From: Arenibacter nanhaiticus
GTDB taxonomy: Bacteria > Bacteroidota > Bacteroidia > Flavobacteriales > Flavobacteriaceae
Length of the DNA stretch: 64,000 nt
Direction of reading: 5' to 3'
Assembly: GCF_900141935.1 (NCBI RefSeq)
Contig: NZ_FQYX01000016.1
Location: 1-64,000 of the forward strand
Part shown: one piece after another, positions 54,401 to 61,788 of the stretch
Numbering within the stretch: the first letter of the stretch is position 1
Layout of the letters: the number at the start of each line of letters is the position of its first letter
The notes under the pieces: generated by a model
Databases searched by the model: none
What the model saw: only the letters and a program-made list of their open reading frames with translations
Told to the model about the DNA's origin: nothing
Program-made: the position numbers and the translations under genes

Positions 54401-54703
54401 CTACAATTAGCTCCTATACAGGCATTTTTGGAGTATGATTTTGATGGGGACGGAAGTACAGAGGTTTTGGCCGCTGGTAATTATTTTGGGGTAAAACCAT
54501 ACCATGGTCGCTTCGATTCTTTTCCGGGAGCCTTGATTAAAGCAGAAAAGGACGTAATTTTAGGCAATAAGATAGGATTAGACCTAGAACACAAAAGCGC
54601 AAGGCACCTCAAAATTATTTATATGGGGGAAAAACCCTTTCTGCTTGTAACATATAATAATGATCGTTCCCAAGTATATGCCTTGGAAAATAATAACAAC
54701 TAA
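51446..54703 (+). CDS. UnbV-type VCBS/FG-GAP repeat lipoprotein, second paralogue
   Basis: 1085 residues with the same plan as its neighbour: lipobox MLLGSC, repeated DxDxDG loops (DINGDGLPDI, DVNGDGLLDI, DYDLDGDLDI, DLDNDGDLDL, DFDGDGDLDV, DIDRDGTMDY), and an UnbV block around FGIGTKAFSYHKGRLQYKEL...RGFQASSEPMIHFGYG. The N-terminal YNGGGVAIGDI segment is almost identical between the two, so they arose by tandem duplication. They overlap by 8 bases and the stop is 1 base before the haloperoxidase start, showing a tightly coupled trio. The function is unknown; surface substrate capture is a guess. Confidence 0.9.
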   Translation: MIKHLLFILSIMLLGSCGQKQGRLFSNPGPEETGIDFQNTLTPTEDLNILDYLYFYNGGGVAIGDINGDGLPDIFFSGNQVKNKLYLNEGSLKFEDISATSGIEGNSSWNTGAVMGDVNGDGLLDIYVCAVVGINGFYGHNELFINNGDNTFTESSKKYGLDFENFSSTAAFIDYDLDGDLDIYLLNHAVHTQASFGKADIRKNRDPQTGDKLLRNDNGIFTDVSEEAGIYGGVNGYGLGISVADFNQDGYPDLYIGNDFHEDDYFYLNNGDGTFTEQLRTYFGHTSRFSMGNDAADINHDGWPDLLTLDMLPEDETVLKSSDGDDLTQTQNLKVDRYGYHYQFSRNMLFVNQQNKAFTETALLSGVAATDWSWSALLGDYDMDGKQDIFISNGIPKRPNDLDFIKFASSEQIRTKMNNTKLVDQQAFDLMPSGKVHNYIFKGEEGLKFNNESGHWTIKDSLISGATAYADLDNDGDLDLVINNINSTASLYVNKTDDKANYLKLNFKYTDKNKFGIGTKAFSYHKGRLQYKELYTVRGFQASSEPMIHFGYGQEKFIDSIKIVWPNKTYQVLKKVATNQYLTLSPKGTNAFNYDSLKKDTRNIFKRTTDNLGINFTHEEDHYLDVNRQKLIPYQISDRGPAVAIGDLNNDGKKDIFFGGSKYIPSRIFLQKDSTYVETAIPSIAKDSIKEDISAIIADFDKDGLNDLFIGTGGGDFYDQMPPLTDSYYRQEKDTFTEMPLSSYFENAGILREYDFDGDGDLDVFVGNHAVTNDFGKIPNSFLLRNQGGTFSMVPNAELQGAGMITDAVWSDFDGDGIKDLILVGEWMSPKFFRNNNGDLSEHFTLEQAYTGLWQSIVPFDIDRDGTMDYLLGNWGTNTKLSASMKYPLKMYYSDFDNNGSTETILAMAKNGSYYTLDGLDELSSQLVSLRKKFTNYKEFAGKPISEILGEPALQKATLLEVNTLASGYLKNKGGKFTFVPFSTPLQLAPIQAFLEYDFDGDGSTEVLAAGNYFGVKPYHGRFDSFPGALIKAEKDVILGNKIGLDLEHKSARHLKIIYMGEKPFLLVTYNNDRSQVYALENNNN

Positions 54704-54704
54704 A

Positions 54705-56048
54705 ATGAAAACACTTATTCCACTATTTCTACTCGTTGCCCTTATCGTTTCTTGTAATATAAAGGAAGAACCAATTGTTATTTCCGCTGAGGAACTGCAC
54801 AAGGCTATCGATAAGGTAACCGAGGTTATGATTCACGACATATTTTCGCCCCCTGTGGCCAGTAGAATATATGCTTACCCAAATATTGCGGCTTATGAGA
54901 TCGTAGCCCTTCACCAATCAGGCTACAATTCCTTAGTGGGACAGGTAACAGATTTAACGCCTATCCCAAAACCGGACAAACCCGTCAACTACCAGATGGC
55001 AGCCTTAATTGCCCACCTCGATTTAAGCAAACACTTGATTTTCTCTGAAGACAAAATTGAAGTGTATCGAGACAGTTTATACAGTCATTGGGAGAAAAAA
55101 AACAAAGGTGACTTTCTCGATTCTAAAGAATACGGCTTACGAGTTTCCAAACATATTGCAGCATGGTTAGACAAGGACAATTACAAGCAAACCCGAACCA
55201 TGCCTAAATTTACGATAAACACGGACGATGCTTCCCGTTGGCAACCTACCCCTCCCTCTTATATGGATGGGATAGAACCGCATTGGAGCAAGATTCGTCC
55301 CTTCGTGATAGATTCTGCCAATCAATTTGTTCCTGCCCCGCCTCCTGCTTTTTCTATGGAAGAAGGATCCGATTTCTATAATGAAGTTATGGAAGTATAT
55401 CATATAAACAAGGAAATTACGGCCAAAGGAGATAGCTCTGAAGAAGTTGCCATTGCCCAATTTTGGGACTGTAACCCTTATGTTTCGGTAACCCGTGGAC
55501 ATTTGATGTTTGCTACCAAAAAGATTACCCCTGGCGCCCATTGGTTGGGAATTACAAAAATAGCCTGCCAAAAAACAGCTTCCGATTTTGACAAAACCGT
55601 ATTGGCATATACCAAAACATCCATGGCAATTGCCGATGGCTTCATCAGTTGTTGGGACGAAAAATATAGAAGCAACCTAATTCGTCCAGAAACGGTGATC
55701 AACCAATATATCGATGACAGCTGGCAACCTCTATTACAAACGCCCCCTTTTCCGGAATACACCAGTGGTCATTCCGTTGTTTCGGGTGCCGCTGCAACCG
55801 CCTTGACCAGTATTTTTGGAGACGAATTTGATTTTGATGACGACACTGAAGTGCCTTTTGGGCTCCCTATTCGCAGTTTTACCTCCTTTTACCACGCGGC
55901 TAATGAGGCAGCCATGAGTAGAATGTACGGGGGTATCCACTATAGAGCTGCCGTAGAAGTCGGGATAAAACAAGGTAAAGATCTTGGTAACTTTATTGTA
56001 AACACCTTAGAAATGAAAAAAAACGAATCTTTGGTGTCTACCCAATAA
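54705..56048 (+). CDS. Vanadium-dependent haloperoxidase / PAP2-family lipoprotein
   Basis: 447 residues from the ATG at 54705, one base after the previous stop (MKTLIPLFLLVALIVSC is a lipoprotein signal). A longer frame from 54660 has no signal and is rejected. The PAP2/haloperoxidase vanadate- or phosphate-binding residues are in order: K320 and R327-P in DEKYRSNLIRP, SGH with H356 in YTSGHSVVSG, and R406/H412 in SRMYGGIHYRAA. Relatives in marine flavobacteria are called vanadium haloperoxidase-like; a phosphatase is equally possible. The coupling to two UnbV lipoproteins suggests an envelope function. Confidence 0.85.
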   Translation: MKTLIPLFLLVALIVSCNIKEEPIVISAEELHKAIDKVTEVMIHDIFSPPVASRIYAYPNIAAYEIVALHQSGYNSLVGQVTDLTPIPKPDKPVNYQMAALIAHLDLSKHLIFSEDKIEVYRDSLYSHWEKKNKGDFLDSKEYGLRVSKHIAAWLDKDNYKQTRTMPKFTINTDDASRWQPTPPSYMDGIEPHWSKIRPFVIDSANQFVPAPPPAFSMEEGSDFYNEVMEVYHINKEITAKGDSSEEVAIAQFWDCNPYVSVTRGHLMFATKKITPGAHWLGITKIACQKTASDFDKTVLAYTKTSMAIADGFISCWDEKYRSNLIRPETVINQYIDDSWQPLLQTPPFPEYTSGHSVVSGAAATALTSIFGDEFDFDDDTEVPFGLPIRSFTSFYHAANEAAMSRMYGGIHYRAAVEVGIKQGKDLGNFIVNTLEMKKNESLVSTQ

Positions 56049-56070
56049 GCCCCCAGACCTTCTAAAAATG

Positions 56071-56078
56071 TACCTTTG
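56071..56078 (+). promoter_or_regulatory. Putative -7 promoter box
   Basis: TACCTTTG, exact TAnnTTTG, 56 bases before the GTG at 56135. No TTG at -33 spacing. Confidence 0.4.
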
Positions 56079-56134
56079 AACGCTTTGATACCTTTTCTTA
56101 TAATAGGTACGATACCAGCATAAATATTACTCAA

Positions 56135-57031
56135 GTGAAAAATAAATTAAAATTTTTTATTGTCTTCTCGCTCATTGGTTATTTGATTTGGTACTTATTT
56201 CTTAAGCCATACGACTACAAAGTAGTTTTTAAGGCCCAAACCTATCCCGGTACCATCAACCAAAGTATTAAGCTTTGGAGCAGTACCAATAACCATTCTA
56301 AGTTCTTAGAACAAGAAAGCTTTTTGGAACTAGATCAACAACTACAATTTAACGATTCCCTTCACGAATATCGATGGAAAATCACTCCTTTAACCGATTC
56401 TAGCAGTCGGGTTACTGTATGGGTCAAAGATTTAAACAACAGTCTATCTAATAGATTGAGTATTCCATTTAGCACTACTAATTTTGAAAAAAGAACTAAA
56501 AGCACCTTGGTAGACTTTAATAAAAAGCTACACGATCATATTGAAAATTTCAAGGTGAGTATTGTAGGCATCGTAGAAGACACTCCATCGACCTACACGG
56601 CTTATGTCCCCTTAGAAGGACCACAGTTTGGGAAGGCCTCGTCCATGATGAAAAACTATCCTTTTTTAAGCTCGATCCTTGTCGATCATCAGGTGAAGTT
56701 AAACGGACAGCCGTTTATAGAAATTTCCCATTGGGACAGGACCAATGACAGCATTACATACAATTTTTGTTTTCCCATTATAAAAAATGACAGCCTGCCC
56801 CAAAACAAATCCTTACATTACAAACATTTTAAGGGAGGGAAGGCCATAAAGGCTATTTATAACGGCAATTATATCACTTCGGACAGAGCCTGGTATGCCT
56901 TATTAGACTATGCTAAAAAAAACAATATTGCGGTTGATGAGAACCCCATTGAGGTTTTTTACAGCAACCCTAATTATGGAGGGAACGAATTGAATTGGAA
57001 GGCAGAAATTTATATGCCCGTAAAAAAATAA
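56135..57031 (+). CDS. Membrane-anchored SRPBCC/GyrI-like effector-binding protein
   Basis: 298 residues from a GTG start. One N-terminal TM helix (FFIVFSLIGYLIWYLFL, about 7-23) with the rest probably in the periplasm. Residues about 30-150 look like an SRPBCC-type lipid/ligand-binding segment. The C-terminal half (from about 155, VGIVEDTPSTYTAYV through HYKHFKGGKAIKAIYNGNY and NELNWKAEIYMPV) resembles the GyrI/AraC effector-binding fold. Such proteins bind small hydrophobic or cationic molecules. The partner and ligand are unknown. GTG is preferred because the anchor helix begins right after it. Confidence 0.7.
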   Translation: MKNKLKFFIVFSLIGYLIWYLFLKPYDYKVVFKAQTYPGTINQSIKLWSSTNNHSKFLEQESFLELDQQLQFNDSLHEYRWKITPLTDSSSRVTVWVKDLNNSLSNRLSIPFSTTNFEKRTKSTLVDFNKKLHDHIENFKVSIVGIVEDTPSTYTAYVPLEGPQFGKASSMMKNYPFLSSILVDHQVKLNGQPFIEISHWDRTNDSITYNFCFPIIKNDSLPQNKSLHYKHFKGGKAIKAIYNGNYITSDRAWYALLDYAKKNNIAVDENPIEVFYSNPNYGGNELNWKAEIYMPVKK

Positions 57032-57049
57032 AATACTCAAGGGTATCGC

Positions 57050-57057
57050 TAACTTTG
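57050..57057 (+). promoter_or_regulatory. Putative -7 promoter box for the 57096 lipoprotein
   Basis: TAACTTTG, exact TAnnTTTG, followed by CCGC as at 9813. It lies 38 bases before the ATG. No TTG at -33. Confidence 0.45.
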
Positions 57058-57095
57058 CCGCTTCTACCATTAGCGAATCTTAATAGCACAAAGCG

Positions 57096-57947
57096 ATGAA
57101 ATTTATCAGTTTATTTTCAGTGATTTTTTTAGTGAGCTGCTCCAATTATGGACAACTGAACTATATCGTAAAACTGCCCAAAAGTATCAAAGAAAATTCT
57201 GGAATCACCACTATTATCGATTCTACCGTGTGGTTTGTAGAAGATAGCGGCAACGACAATATCCTTTACAAGGTAAATCATAAAGGGCAGTTATTAAGAG
57301 CGTTGGTCGTAAAAAATGCAGATAACCACGATTGGGAAGATTTGGCCAAAGACGACAAACAAAATATATACATTGGCGATTTTGGCAATAATGACAATCT
57401 CAGAAAAAACTTAAGCATTTATAAAATTCCCAATCCCGAAACGGTATCGGGCAGCGAGATAGCGGCCGAAAAAATAACTTTTTATTATCCTGAGCAGAAA
57501 GATTTTCCGCCTAAAAAGGACAAATTATTATTTGATGCCGAGTCGCTTTTTTATTTCAAAGGCCATCTTTATATCATTACCAAGAACCGTTCTCATCCCT
57601 TTAACGGAGAGGCTTTCCTATACAGGGTTCCGGCCAAGAAAGGCAACTATGCGGCCGAATATTTAGATGTTTTTACCGCAAAGGTTGGGAAGAAAAAGGC
57701 CAATATAACCTCAGCAGATATCTCGCCTGATGGCAAAACATTGGTCTTGCTCAGCAATGGCTTTTTATGGGTCATCACGGACTTTCGGGACGACCAATTT
57801 TTTGAGGGTCGGGTCAAAGGCATAGACCTAGGAGTTCGCACTCAGTTAGAATCCGTTACGTTTACCGACAACCACAACTTGTTGTTGTCTGACGAACGGT
57901 CTAAAAAAACTGGCGGGAATTTATATTCCTTTTCGCTACAGCAGTAA
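57096..57947 (+). CDS. Lipoprotein with beta-propeller-like repeats, unknown function
   Basis: 283 residues. Lipobox SVIFLVSC places it in an envelope membrane. The mature protein is beta-rich with repeated blade-like strands: STVWFVEDSGNDNILYKVN, DWEDLAKDDKQNIYIGDFGNN, SADISPDGKTLVLLSNGFLWVI and NHNLLLSDERSK. The pattern resembles a single propeller of esterase-like or SdiA-regulated-like type, but I do not recognise a catalytic site. It has its own promoter box and lies between the GyrI-like protein and the divergent large lipoprotein. An inverted repeat (GGTTTT/AAAACC) at 57948-57963 may terminate it. Confidence 0.65.
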   Translation: MKFISLFSVIFLVSCSNYGQLNYIVKLPKSIKENSGITTIIDSTVWFVEDSGNDNILYKVNHKGQLLRALVVKNADNHDWEDLAKDDKQNIYIGDFGNNDNLRKNLSIYKIPNPETVSGSEIAAEKITFYYPEQKDFPPKKDKLLFDAESLFYFKGHLYIITKNRSHPFNGEAFLYRVPAKKGNYAAEYLDVFTAKVGKKKANITSADISPDGKTLVLLSNGFLWVITDFRDDQFFEGRVKGIDLGVRTQLESVTFTDNHNLLLSDERSKKTGGNLYSFSLQQ

Positions 57948-58012
57948 GGTTTTTAACAAAACCACTCCCCTTAAACGCGAATGCCAGTTTGTAGACTAGT
58001 CCTATGCTTTAC

Positions 58013-61000
58013 TTAAAATCCAAATCCGACACCAAAAGAAAACCGTGGTCCTTCTACACTATTAAATAGGGCAACCCTAGCCGTTAGCACATCGGCGCCG
58101 TTTAAAAAGAACCCGCCACCGTAGGCCGTATGCCATTGGTCCGAAGTATCATTGGCCAACCACACCCTACCGTAATCGAACCCTCCATAAACCCCTAGGT
58201 TCACTGGTAAGAGTCCGGTTTTTATTTTTCTCAGCTGATAGCGGACATCGGTATTTTGATAGTAGCTGGTTTTTCCAGAAAATCGTTGGTTTCTAAACCC
58301 TCTTAGGCCATCGGTACCACCAATACTGGCGGCCTGATAAAATTCGTAATCATCGCCAATATTAAAATGAGCCTTCCACTTGGTCGCCAATACCATCCTC
58401 CCGTCTGCCGCTAACTTATAATCGAAGGATAGACTTGGTACTATATAGGCAAAACGTCGGGTGTTGTTGTCTATACTGGTCTTATACCCTACCAATAGTT
58501 CTGTAGCCATGCCCATGGTTGGGAAAGCAGCATTGTCGTAATTCTGAAAAGAATAGACCGCATCGACTCCCAAAAAGCTATTATTACTTTCTTCGCCGTT
58601 TGCTTGGTAAAAAGTATTTACAAACCTATCCTCAGTTTCTTCTACACTTAGTCTTTCCAATGAGATACCGGTACGGAATGTTCCGCCCAATGAGCCTCTC
58701 CAAACCAAGGAGGGAGAGAAACTCAGGTTTTGAATTCTGACCCTATTGTAAGCCATTCCCAAGGCATCGTCCAAGTTTTGGGTCTCGTTGCCAATCCCAA
58801 AAAAGTTTCTGCTAAAGTTAGGACTGGTAAAACGCGAAGCTACGGCCAAGTTCCAATTCCCAATTACATTGGCAAACTCTCCTAAATAGTCCAATTCAAT
58901 ACCACTGGTTGCAAAATAGAACGATGCATTTACCGTGTGTTGTTGTGTAAAGGGATTTTTTCGAAAACCATTGAAGGTATACGTATTTCCGAATCCTATT
59001 TTAACCCCATCATCTGGGTTATACCCTATGGTAGGTATTAACTGGTTAGTGGCATTAAGGAAATTTTTAGGTTGAAAGGTGTTTACATCATAGGTATCGG
59101 TAAGTCTTATCGTTGCACCTTTGGTACTTTCAAAGGTGTTCTTTTTTGATTTATAGTCATAGACAAGAACATTCTTATTGCTTTCAATATTGTAGGTATC
59201 ATTGTTCTGACCACCGATCAACCGAACTTTAATACCACTGGTATTTTTCCCTTCGACCTCAAACACATCATCGTCATCCAAACCGTAGACCCAAATTTCT
59301 TTGGTTATCTCGCGATCATAGTTTTTTTGAAAAATAAGATCTGCTTTTTTACCGCCTTTTATCCTGTATGCCTTCACATTTACGGTCTTATTCTCCAAAA
59401 AGGCCACTTCAAAAAAATCGTCCTTATCGGTACCGGTTACCACTGCGAATTTATTTAACAAGCGATAATATTCTTCTGCTGTTTCTGGTAATTTCGCCAA
59501 ACGCGCCTGTAGTATTCTTTTTAATGCTGTTGTGTTCTCATCTCTTATTTCTGTTGGAAACGCTTCAAAGGCCTTGTCTATAACCTCTTCGCTCAGTTCT
59601 TTTTGCAGATAAGCCGCTTCATTCTGCCATTGTTCCAGGCTTGTTTCTATAGGCAGCACCATGTCTAACATAAAAGCTTTGGGCGAAGAATTAAAGCCTT
59701 TAACACTTCTGATTTCGCTTTTAAAACCCTCCATGAGTCGTAAGCCAGGAATAATGCGCGTAGCCACATTCATAAAGGGTCCATCGCCCATAATGGAAAA
59801 GACCTGATCCCTATCTCTTGGAATGGGTTTAAAGGTTACTGTTCCATTTTCTTCATCTTTAATTTCTGCCCATCGCCATTGGTCAGAATGCCTGTCCCAA
59901 TCTCCCACGGCCATATCGAACAGTCGTGCTCGCACATAGGTAGTAGCATCTACTGTATACTTTTCGTCTTTCCTTAATTTTTCGAACAATTCGTCCGTAC
60001 TCCTAACCTTATTGGCATATCCAAAACTTTTAAGTTCCCCATGGCCATCCCCCACATGCTCTTCGATCATATAGAGTTCATCGCCAAAATCGTCATTATA
60101 GCCTTTAAGGGCCGATTGCTTGGGCACATAGTACAACACGGGGTTGGTATGATACAATCCGACGGCATCGGACAACACATCTACTGTAAAGGGTGCGTAG
60201 GGATGCGACCCCGTGTAAAAGTCCAACAGCAGGCCTTCTGTATACGTATTTTCAAACTCGCCTACGATATATTGTTCCTTAAACGCCATGGACTGCAAAT
60301 ACAGTTCGGCGCTTTTCCGCAAGGCCCGCATCACGTATTCCTTTCCATTTTTATCGGCTAAACGCAAGGATTTGGATTGATGCCCGCCTCCCTTTCGCAC
60401 GGGGACCAGCCCTCCAAAAAGAGTATCTAATCGCACCGTAGGGGCCGAAACCTCGGTCCCGTAATAGGAGCGATAGCGTTCTCCCCAAATGCGCTTGTGG
60501 AATTTACTTTTATCTATTTCTGATGCGTTATAAATTGAGGCCTTGACATGTGAAGGAAAAGTGTCGGCATACTGCTGTCCACCCTCACTTTTGTTTGGCA
60601 GTAACACCTGGGAGGTATACAAGAATTTCTTTTGGCCATTATCGTCGAGCCCATAATAATTTACCCTAGAAGATCCATCGGTATACACATCCAGAATAGC
60701 ATAGCCCATTTCTCCGGACGAAAATTTACTTCCGTTAAGCAATCTCGTTGTACCCGACTTTGCTCCGGAGCCACTAACAATTTGTGGGGTATTTTCTTCG
60801 ACTATATACTGTAGGGAATGTTCATGACCTGAGGCAAATATGACCTTATCAGAATACTGAGCCAAAGTAACTATTCTATTTTTAAGGGAATTGTAGCGTT
60901 TATTCTGCAAATCTGTTGTTGATGCCCCCGTTGTTTTTCGCAATAGGTTAACCACGGAGCCTAAAACCGGAAAAGGGAATTTTCGCCCCATTGGATTTAA

Positions 61001-61726
61001 ATTTTCCTTGAACGAGAATTGTCCGCCGTGAGACCCGTAAGTAAACATGGGGTGATGCATGGCCAGGATAGTGGTTTTTCCGCTATTTTTTTTGATCAGA
61101 CTTTCCAATTCCTCAAAAAATGCTTCCCTATCCCGAATTTCACAATCATCGTTAATGGTCGGGTGCTTATCCCAATTGACCAAATACCATTCTGTATCTA
61201 TGGCAATGACAACAATCTCCTTGTTGATGTCTATTTTCTTAATAGGACATCCATTTTCGGGAAAGAATACTTCCTCGCTTTGCAGTTTTTCCTGGATATA
61301 CAATTGTTGCCGTTCCAATCCATCTAATCCATTACTGTACCAATCGTGATTTCCTGGAATAAAGATCGGTTGTCCCTTGTAATTGGCAAGGGCGCCCAAT
61401 TGGGCATCTAGGTTATTGGCTGCCTCCGAATAGGCTTGGGGAGCCTCTTTTGGATCTGGCATACCGGCCGGATAAATATTGTCTCCCAAGAAAATGGTCG
61501 TAGTGTTTTCTGAAGCGGCCCCTAATTCTTCTTTCAACAATTTCAAGACCGCATTTGGTTCCCCCATAGCAGATTTACCGGCATCCCCGATAAGAAAAAA
61601 ACGATGTACTAATTCCTTGTCATCCTGCTTCTCCGATAGTTGTTCATTAGGCCCATATTTTGATCTATAGGTAGCACAACTGGCTATAAGAAAAAAAAGA
61701 ATTAGAAGGATGGAATGATTTTTCAT
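58013..61726 (-). CDS. Metallophosphoesterase-kinase-like-outer membrane barrel fusion lipoprotein
   Basis: 1237 residues from the ATG at 61726 (MKNHSILLILFFLIASC, lipobox C17); earlier ATGs at 61735 and 61768 add residues without a clean signal. Domain 1 (about 40-390) is a calcineurin-like phosphatase: GDAG (47), GDN (81), GNHD (125-128), HH (224), GHEH (300-303). Domain 2 (about 440-760) has YVMRALRK (465), hinge-like YMIEEHV, GDWDRH (611-613) and a later DRD (638-640), like a kinase catalytic core. Domain 3 (from about 890) is a BamA/TamA-like barrel ending FSFGVGFGF. Phosphatase and barrel calls are firm; kinase is inference. Confidence 0.88.
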   Translation of the reverse strand: MKNHSILLILFFLIASCATYRSKYGPNEQLSEKQDDKELVHRFFLIGDAGKSAMGEPNAVLKLLKEELGAASENTTTIFLGDNIYPAGMPDPKEAPQAYSEAANNLDAQLGALANYKGQPIFIPGNHDWYSNGLDGLERQQLYIQEKLQSEEVFFPENGCPIKKIDINKEIVVIAIDTEWYLVNWDKHPTINDDCEIRDREAFFEELESLIKKNSGKTTILAMHHPMFTYGSHGGQFSFKENLNPMGRKFPFPVLGSVVNLLRKTTGASTTDLQNKRYNSLKNRIVTLAQYSDKVIFASGHEHSLQYIVEENTPQIVSGSGAKSGTTRLLNGSKFSSGEMGYAILDVYTDGSSRVNYYGLDDNGQKKFLYTSQVLLPNKSEGGQQYADTFPSHVKASIYNASEIDKSKFHKRIWGERYRSYYGTEVSAPTVRLDTLFGGLVPVRKGGGHQSKSLRLADKNGKEYVMRALRKSAELYLQSMAFKEQYIVGEFENTYTEGLLLDFYTGSHPYAPFTVDVLSDAVGLYHTNPVLYYVPKQSALKGYNDDFGDELYMIEEHVGDGHGELKSFGYANKVRSTDELFEKLRKDEKYTVDATTYVRARLFDMAVGDWDRHSDQWRWAEIKDEENGTVTFKPIPRDRDQVFSIMGDGPFMNVATRIIPGLRLMEGFKSEIRSVKGFNSSPKAFMLDMVLPIETSLEQWQNEAAYLQKELSEEVIDKAFEAFPTEIRDENTTALKRILQARLAKLPETAEEYYRLLNKFAVVTGTDKDDFFEVAFLENKTVNVKAYRIKGGKKADLIFQKNYDREITKEIWVYGLDDDDVFEVEGKNTSGIKVRLIGGQNNDTYNIESNKNVLVYDYKSKKNTFESTKGATIRLTDTYDVNTFQPKNFLNATNQLIPTIGYNPDDGVKIGFGNTYTFNGFRKNPFTQQHTVNASFYFATSGIELDYLGEFANVIGNWNLAVASRFTSPNFSRNFFGIGNETQNLDDALGMAYNRVRIQNLSFSPSLVWRGSLGGTFRTGISLERLSVEETEDRFVNTFYQANGEESNNSFLGVDAVYSFQNYDNAAFPTMGMATELLVGYKTSIDNNTRRFAYIVPSLSFDYKLAADGRMVLATKWKAHFNIGDDYEFYQAASIGGTDGLRGFRNQRFSGKTSYYQNTDVRYQLRKIKTGLLPVNLGVYGGFDYGRVWLANDTSDQWHTAYGGGFFLNGADVLTARVALFNSVEGPRFSFGVGFGF

Positions 61727-61762
61727 ACTTACCATTTTAGAAAAAAAAATTTGTACATTGTA

Positions 61763-61788
61763 CGACATATAATTTTTAAAATATGTCG
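61763..61788. promoter_or_regulatory. Perfect inverted repeat covering the HD-PycTM start codon
   Basis: CGACATAT (61763-61770) and ATATGTCG (61781-61788) are exact reverse complements, spacer 10 bases. The ATG at 61783 lies inside the right arm, so the transcript could mask its own start codon; as DNA it could be an operator between the two divergent genes. Confidence 0.55.
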
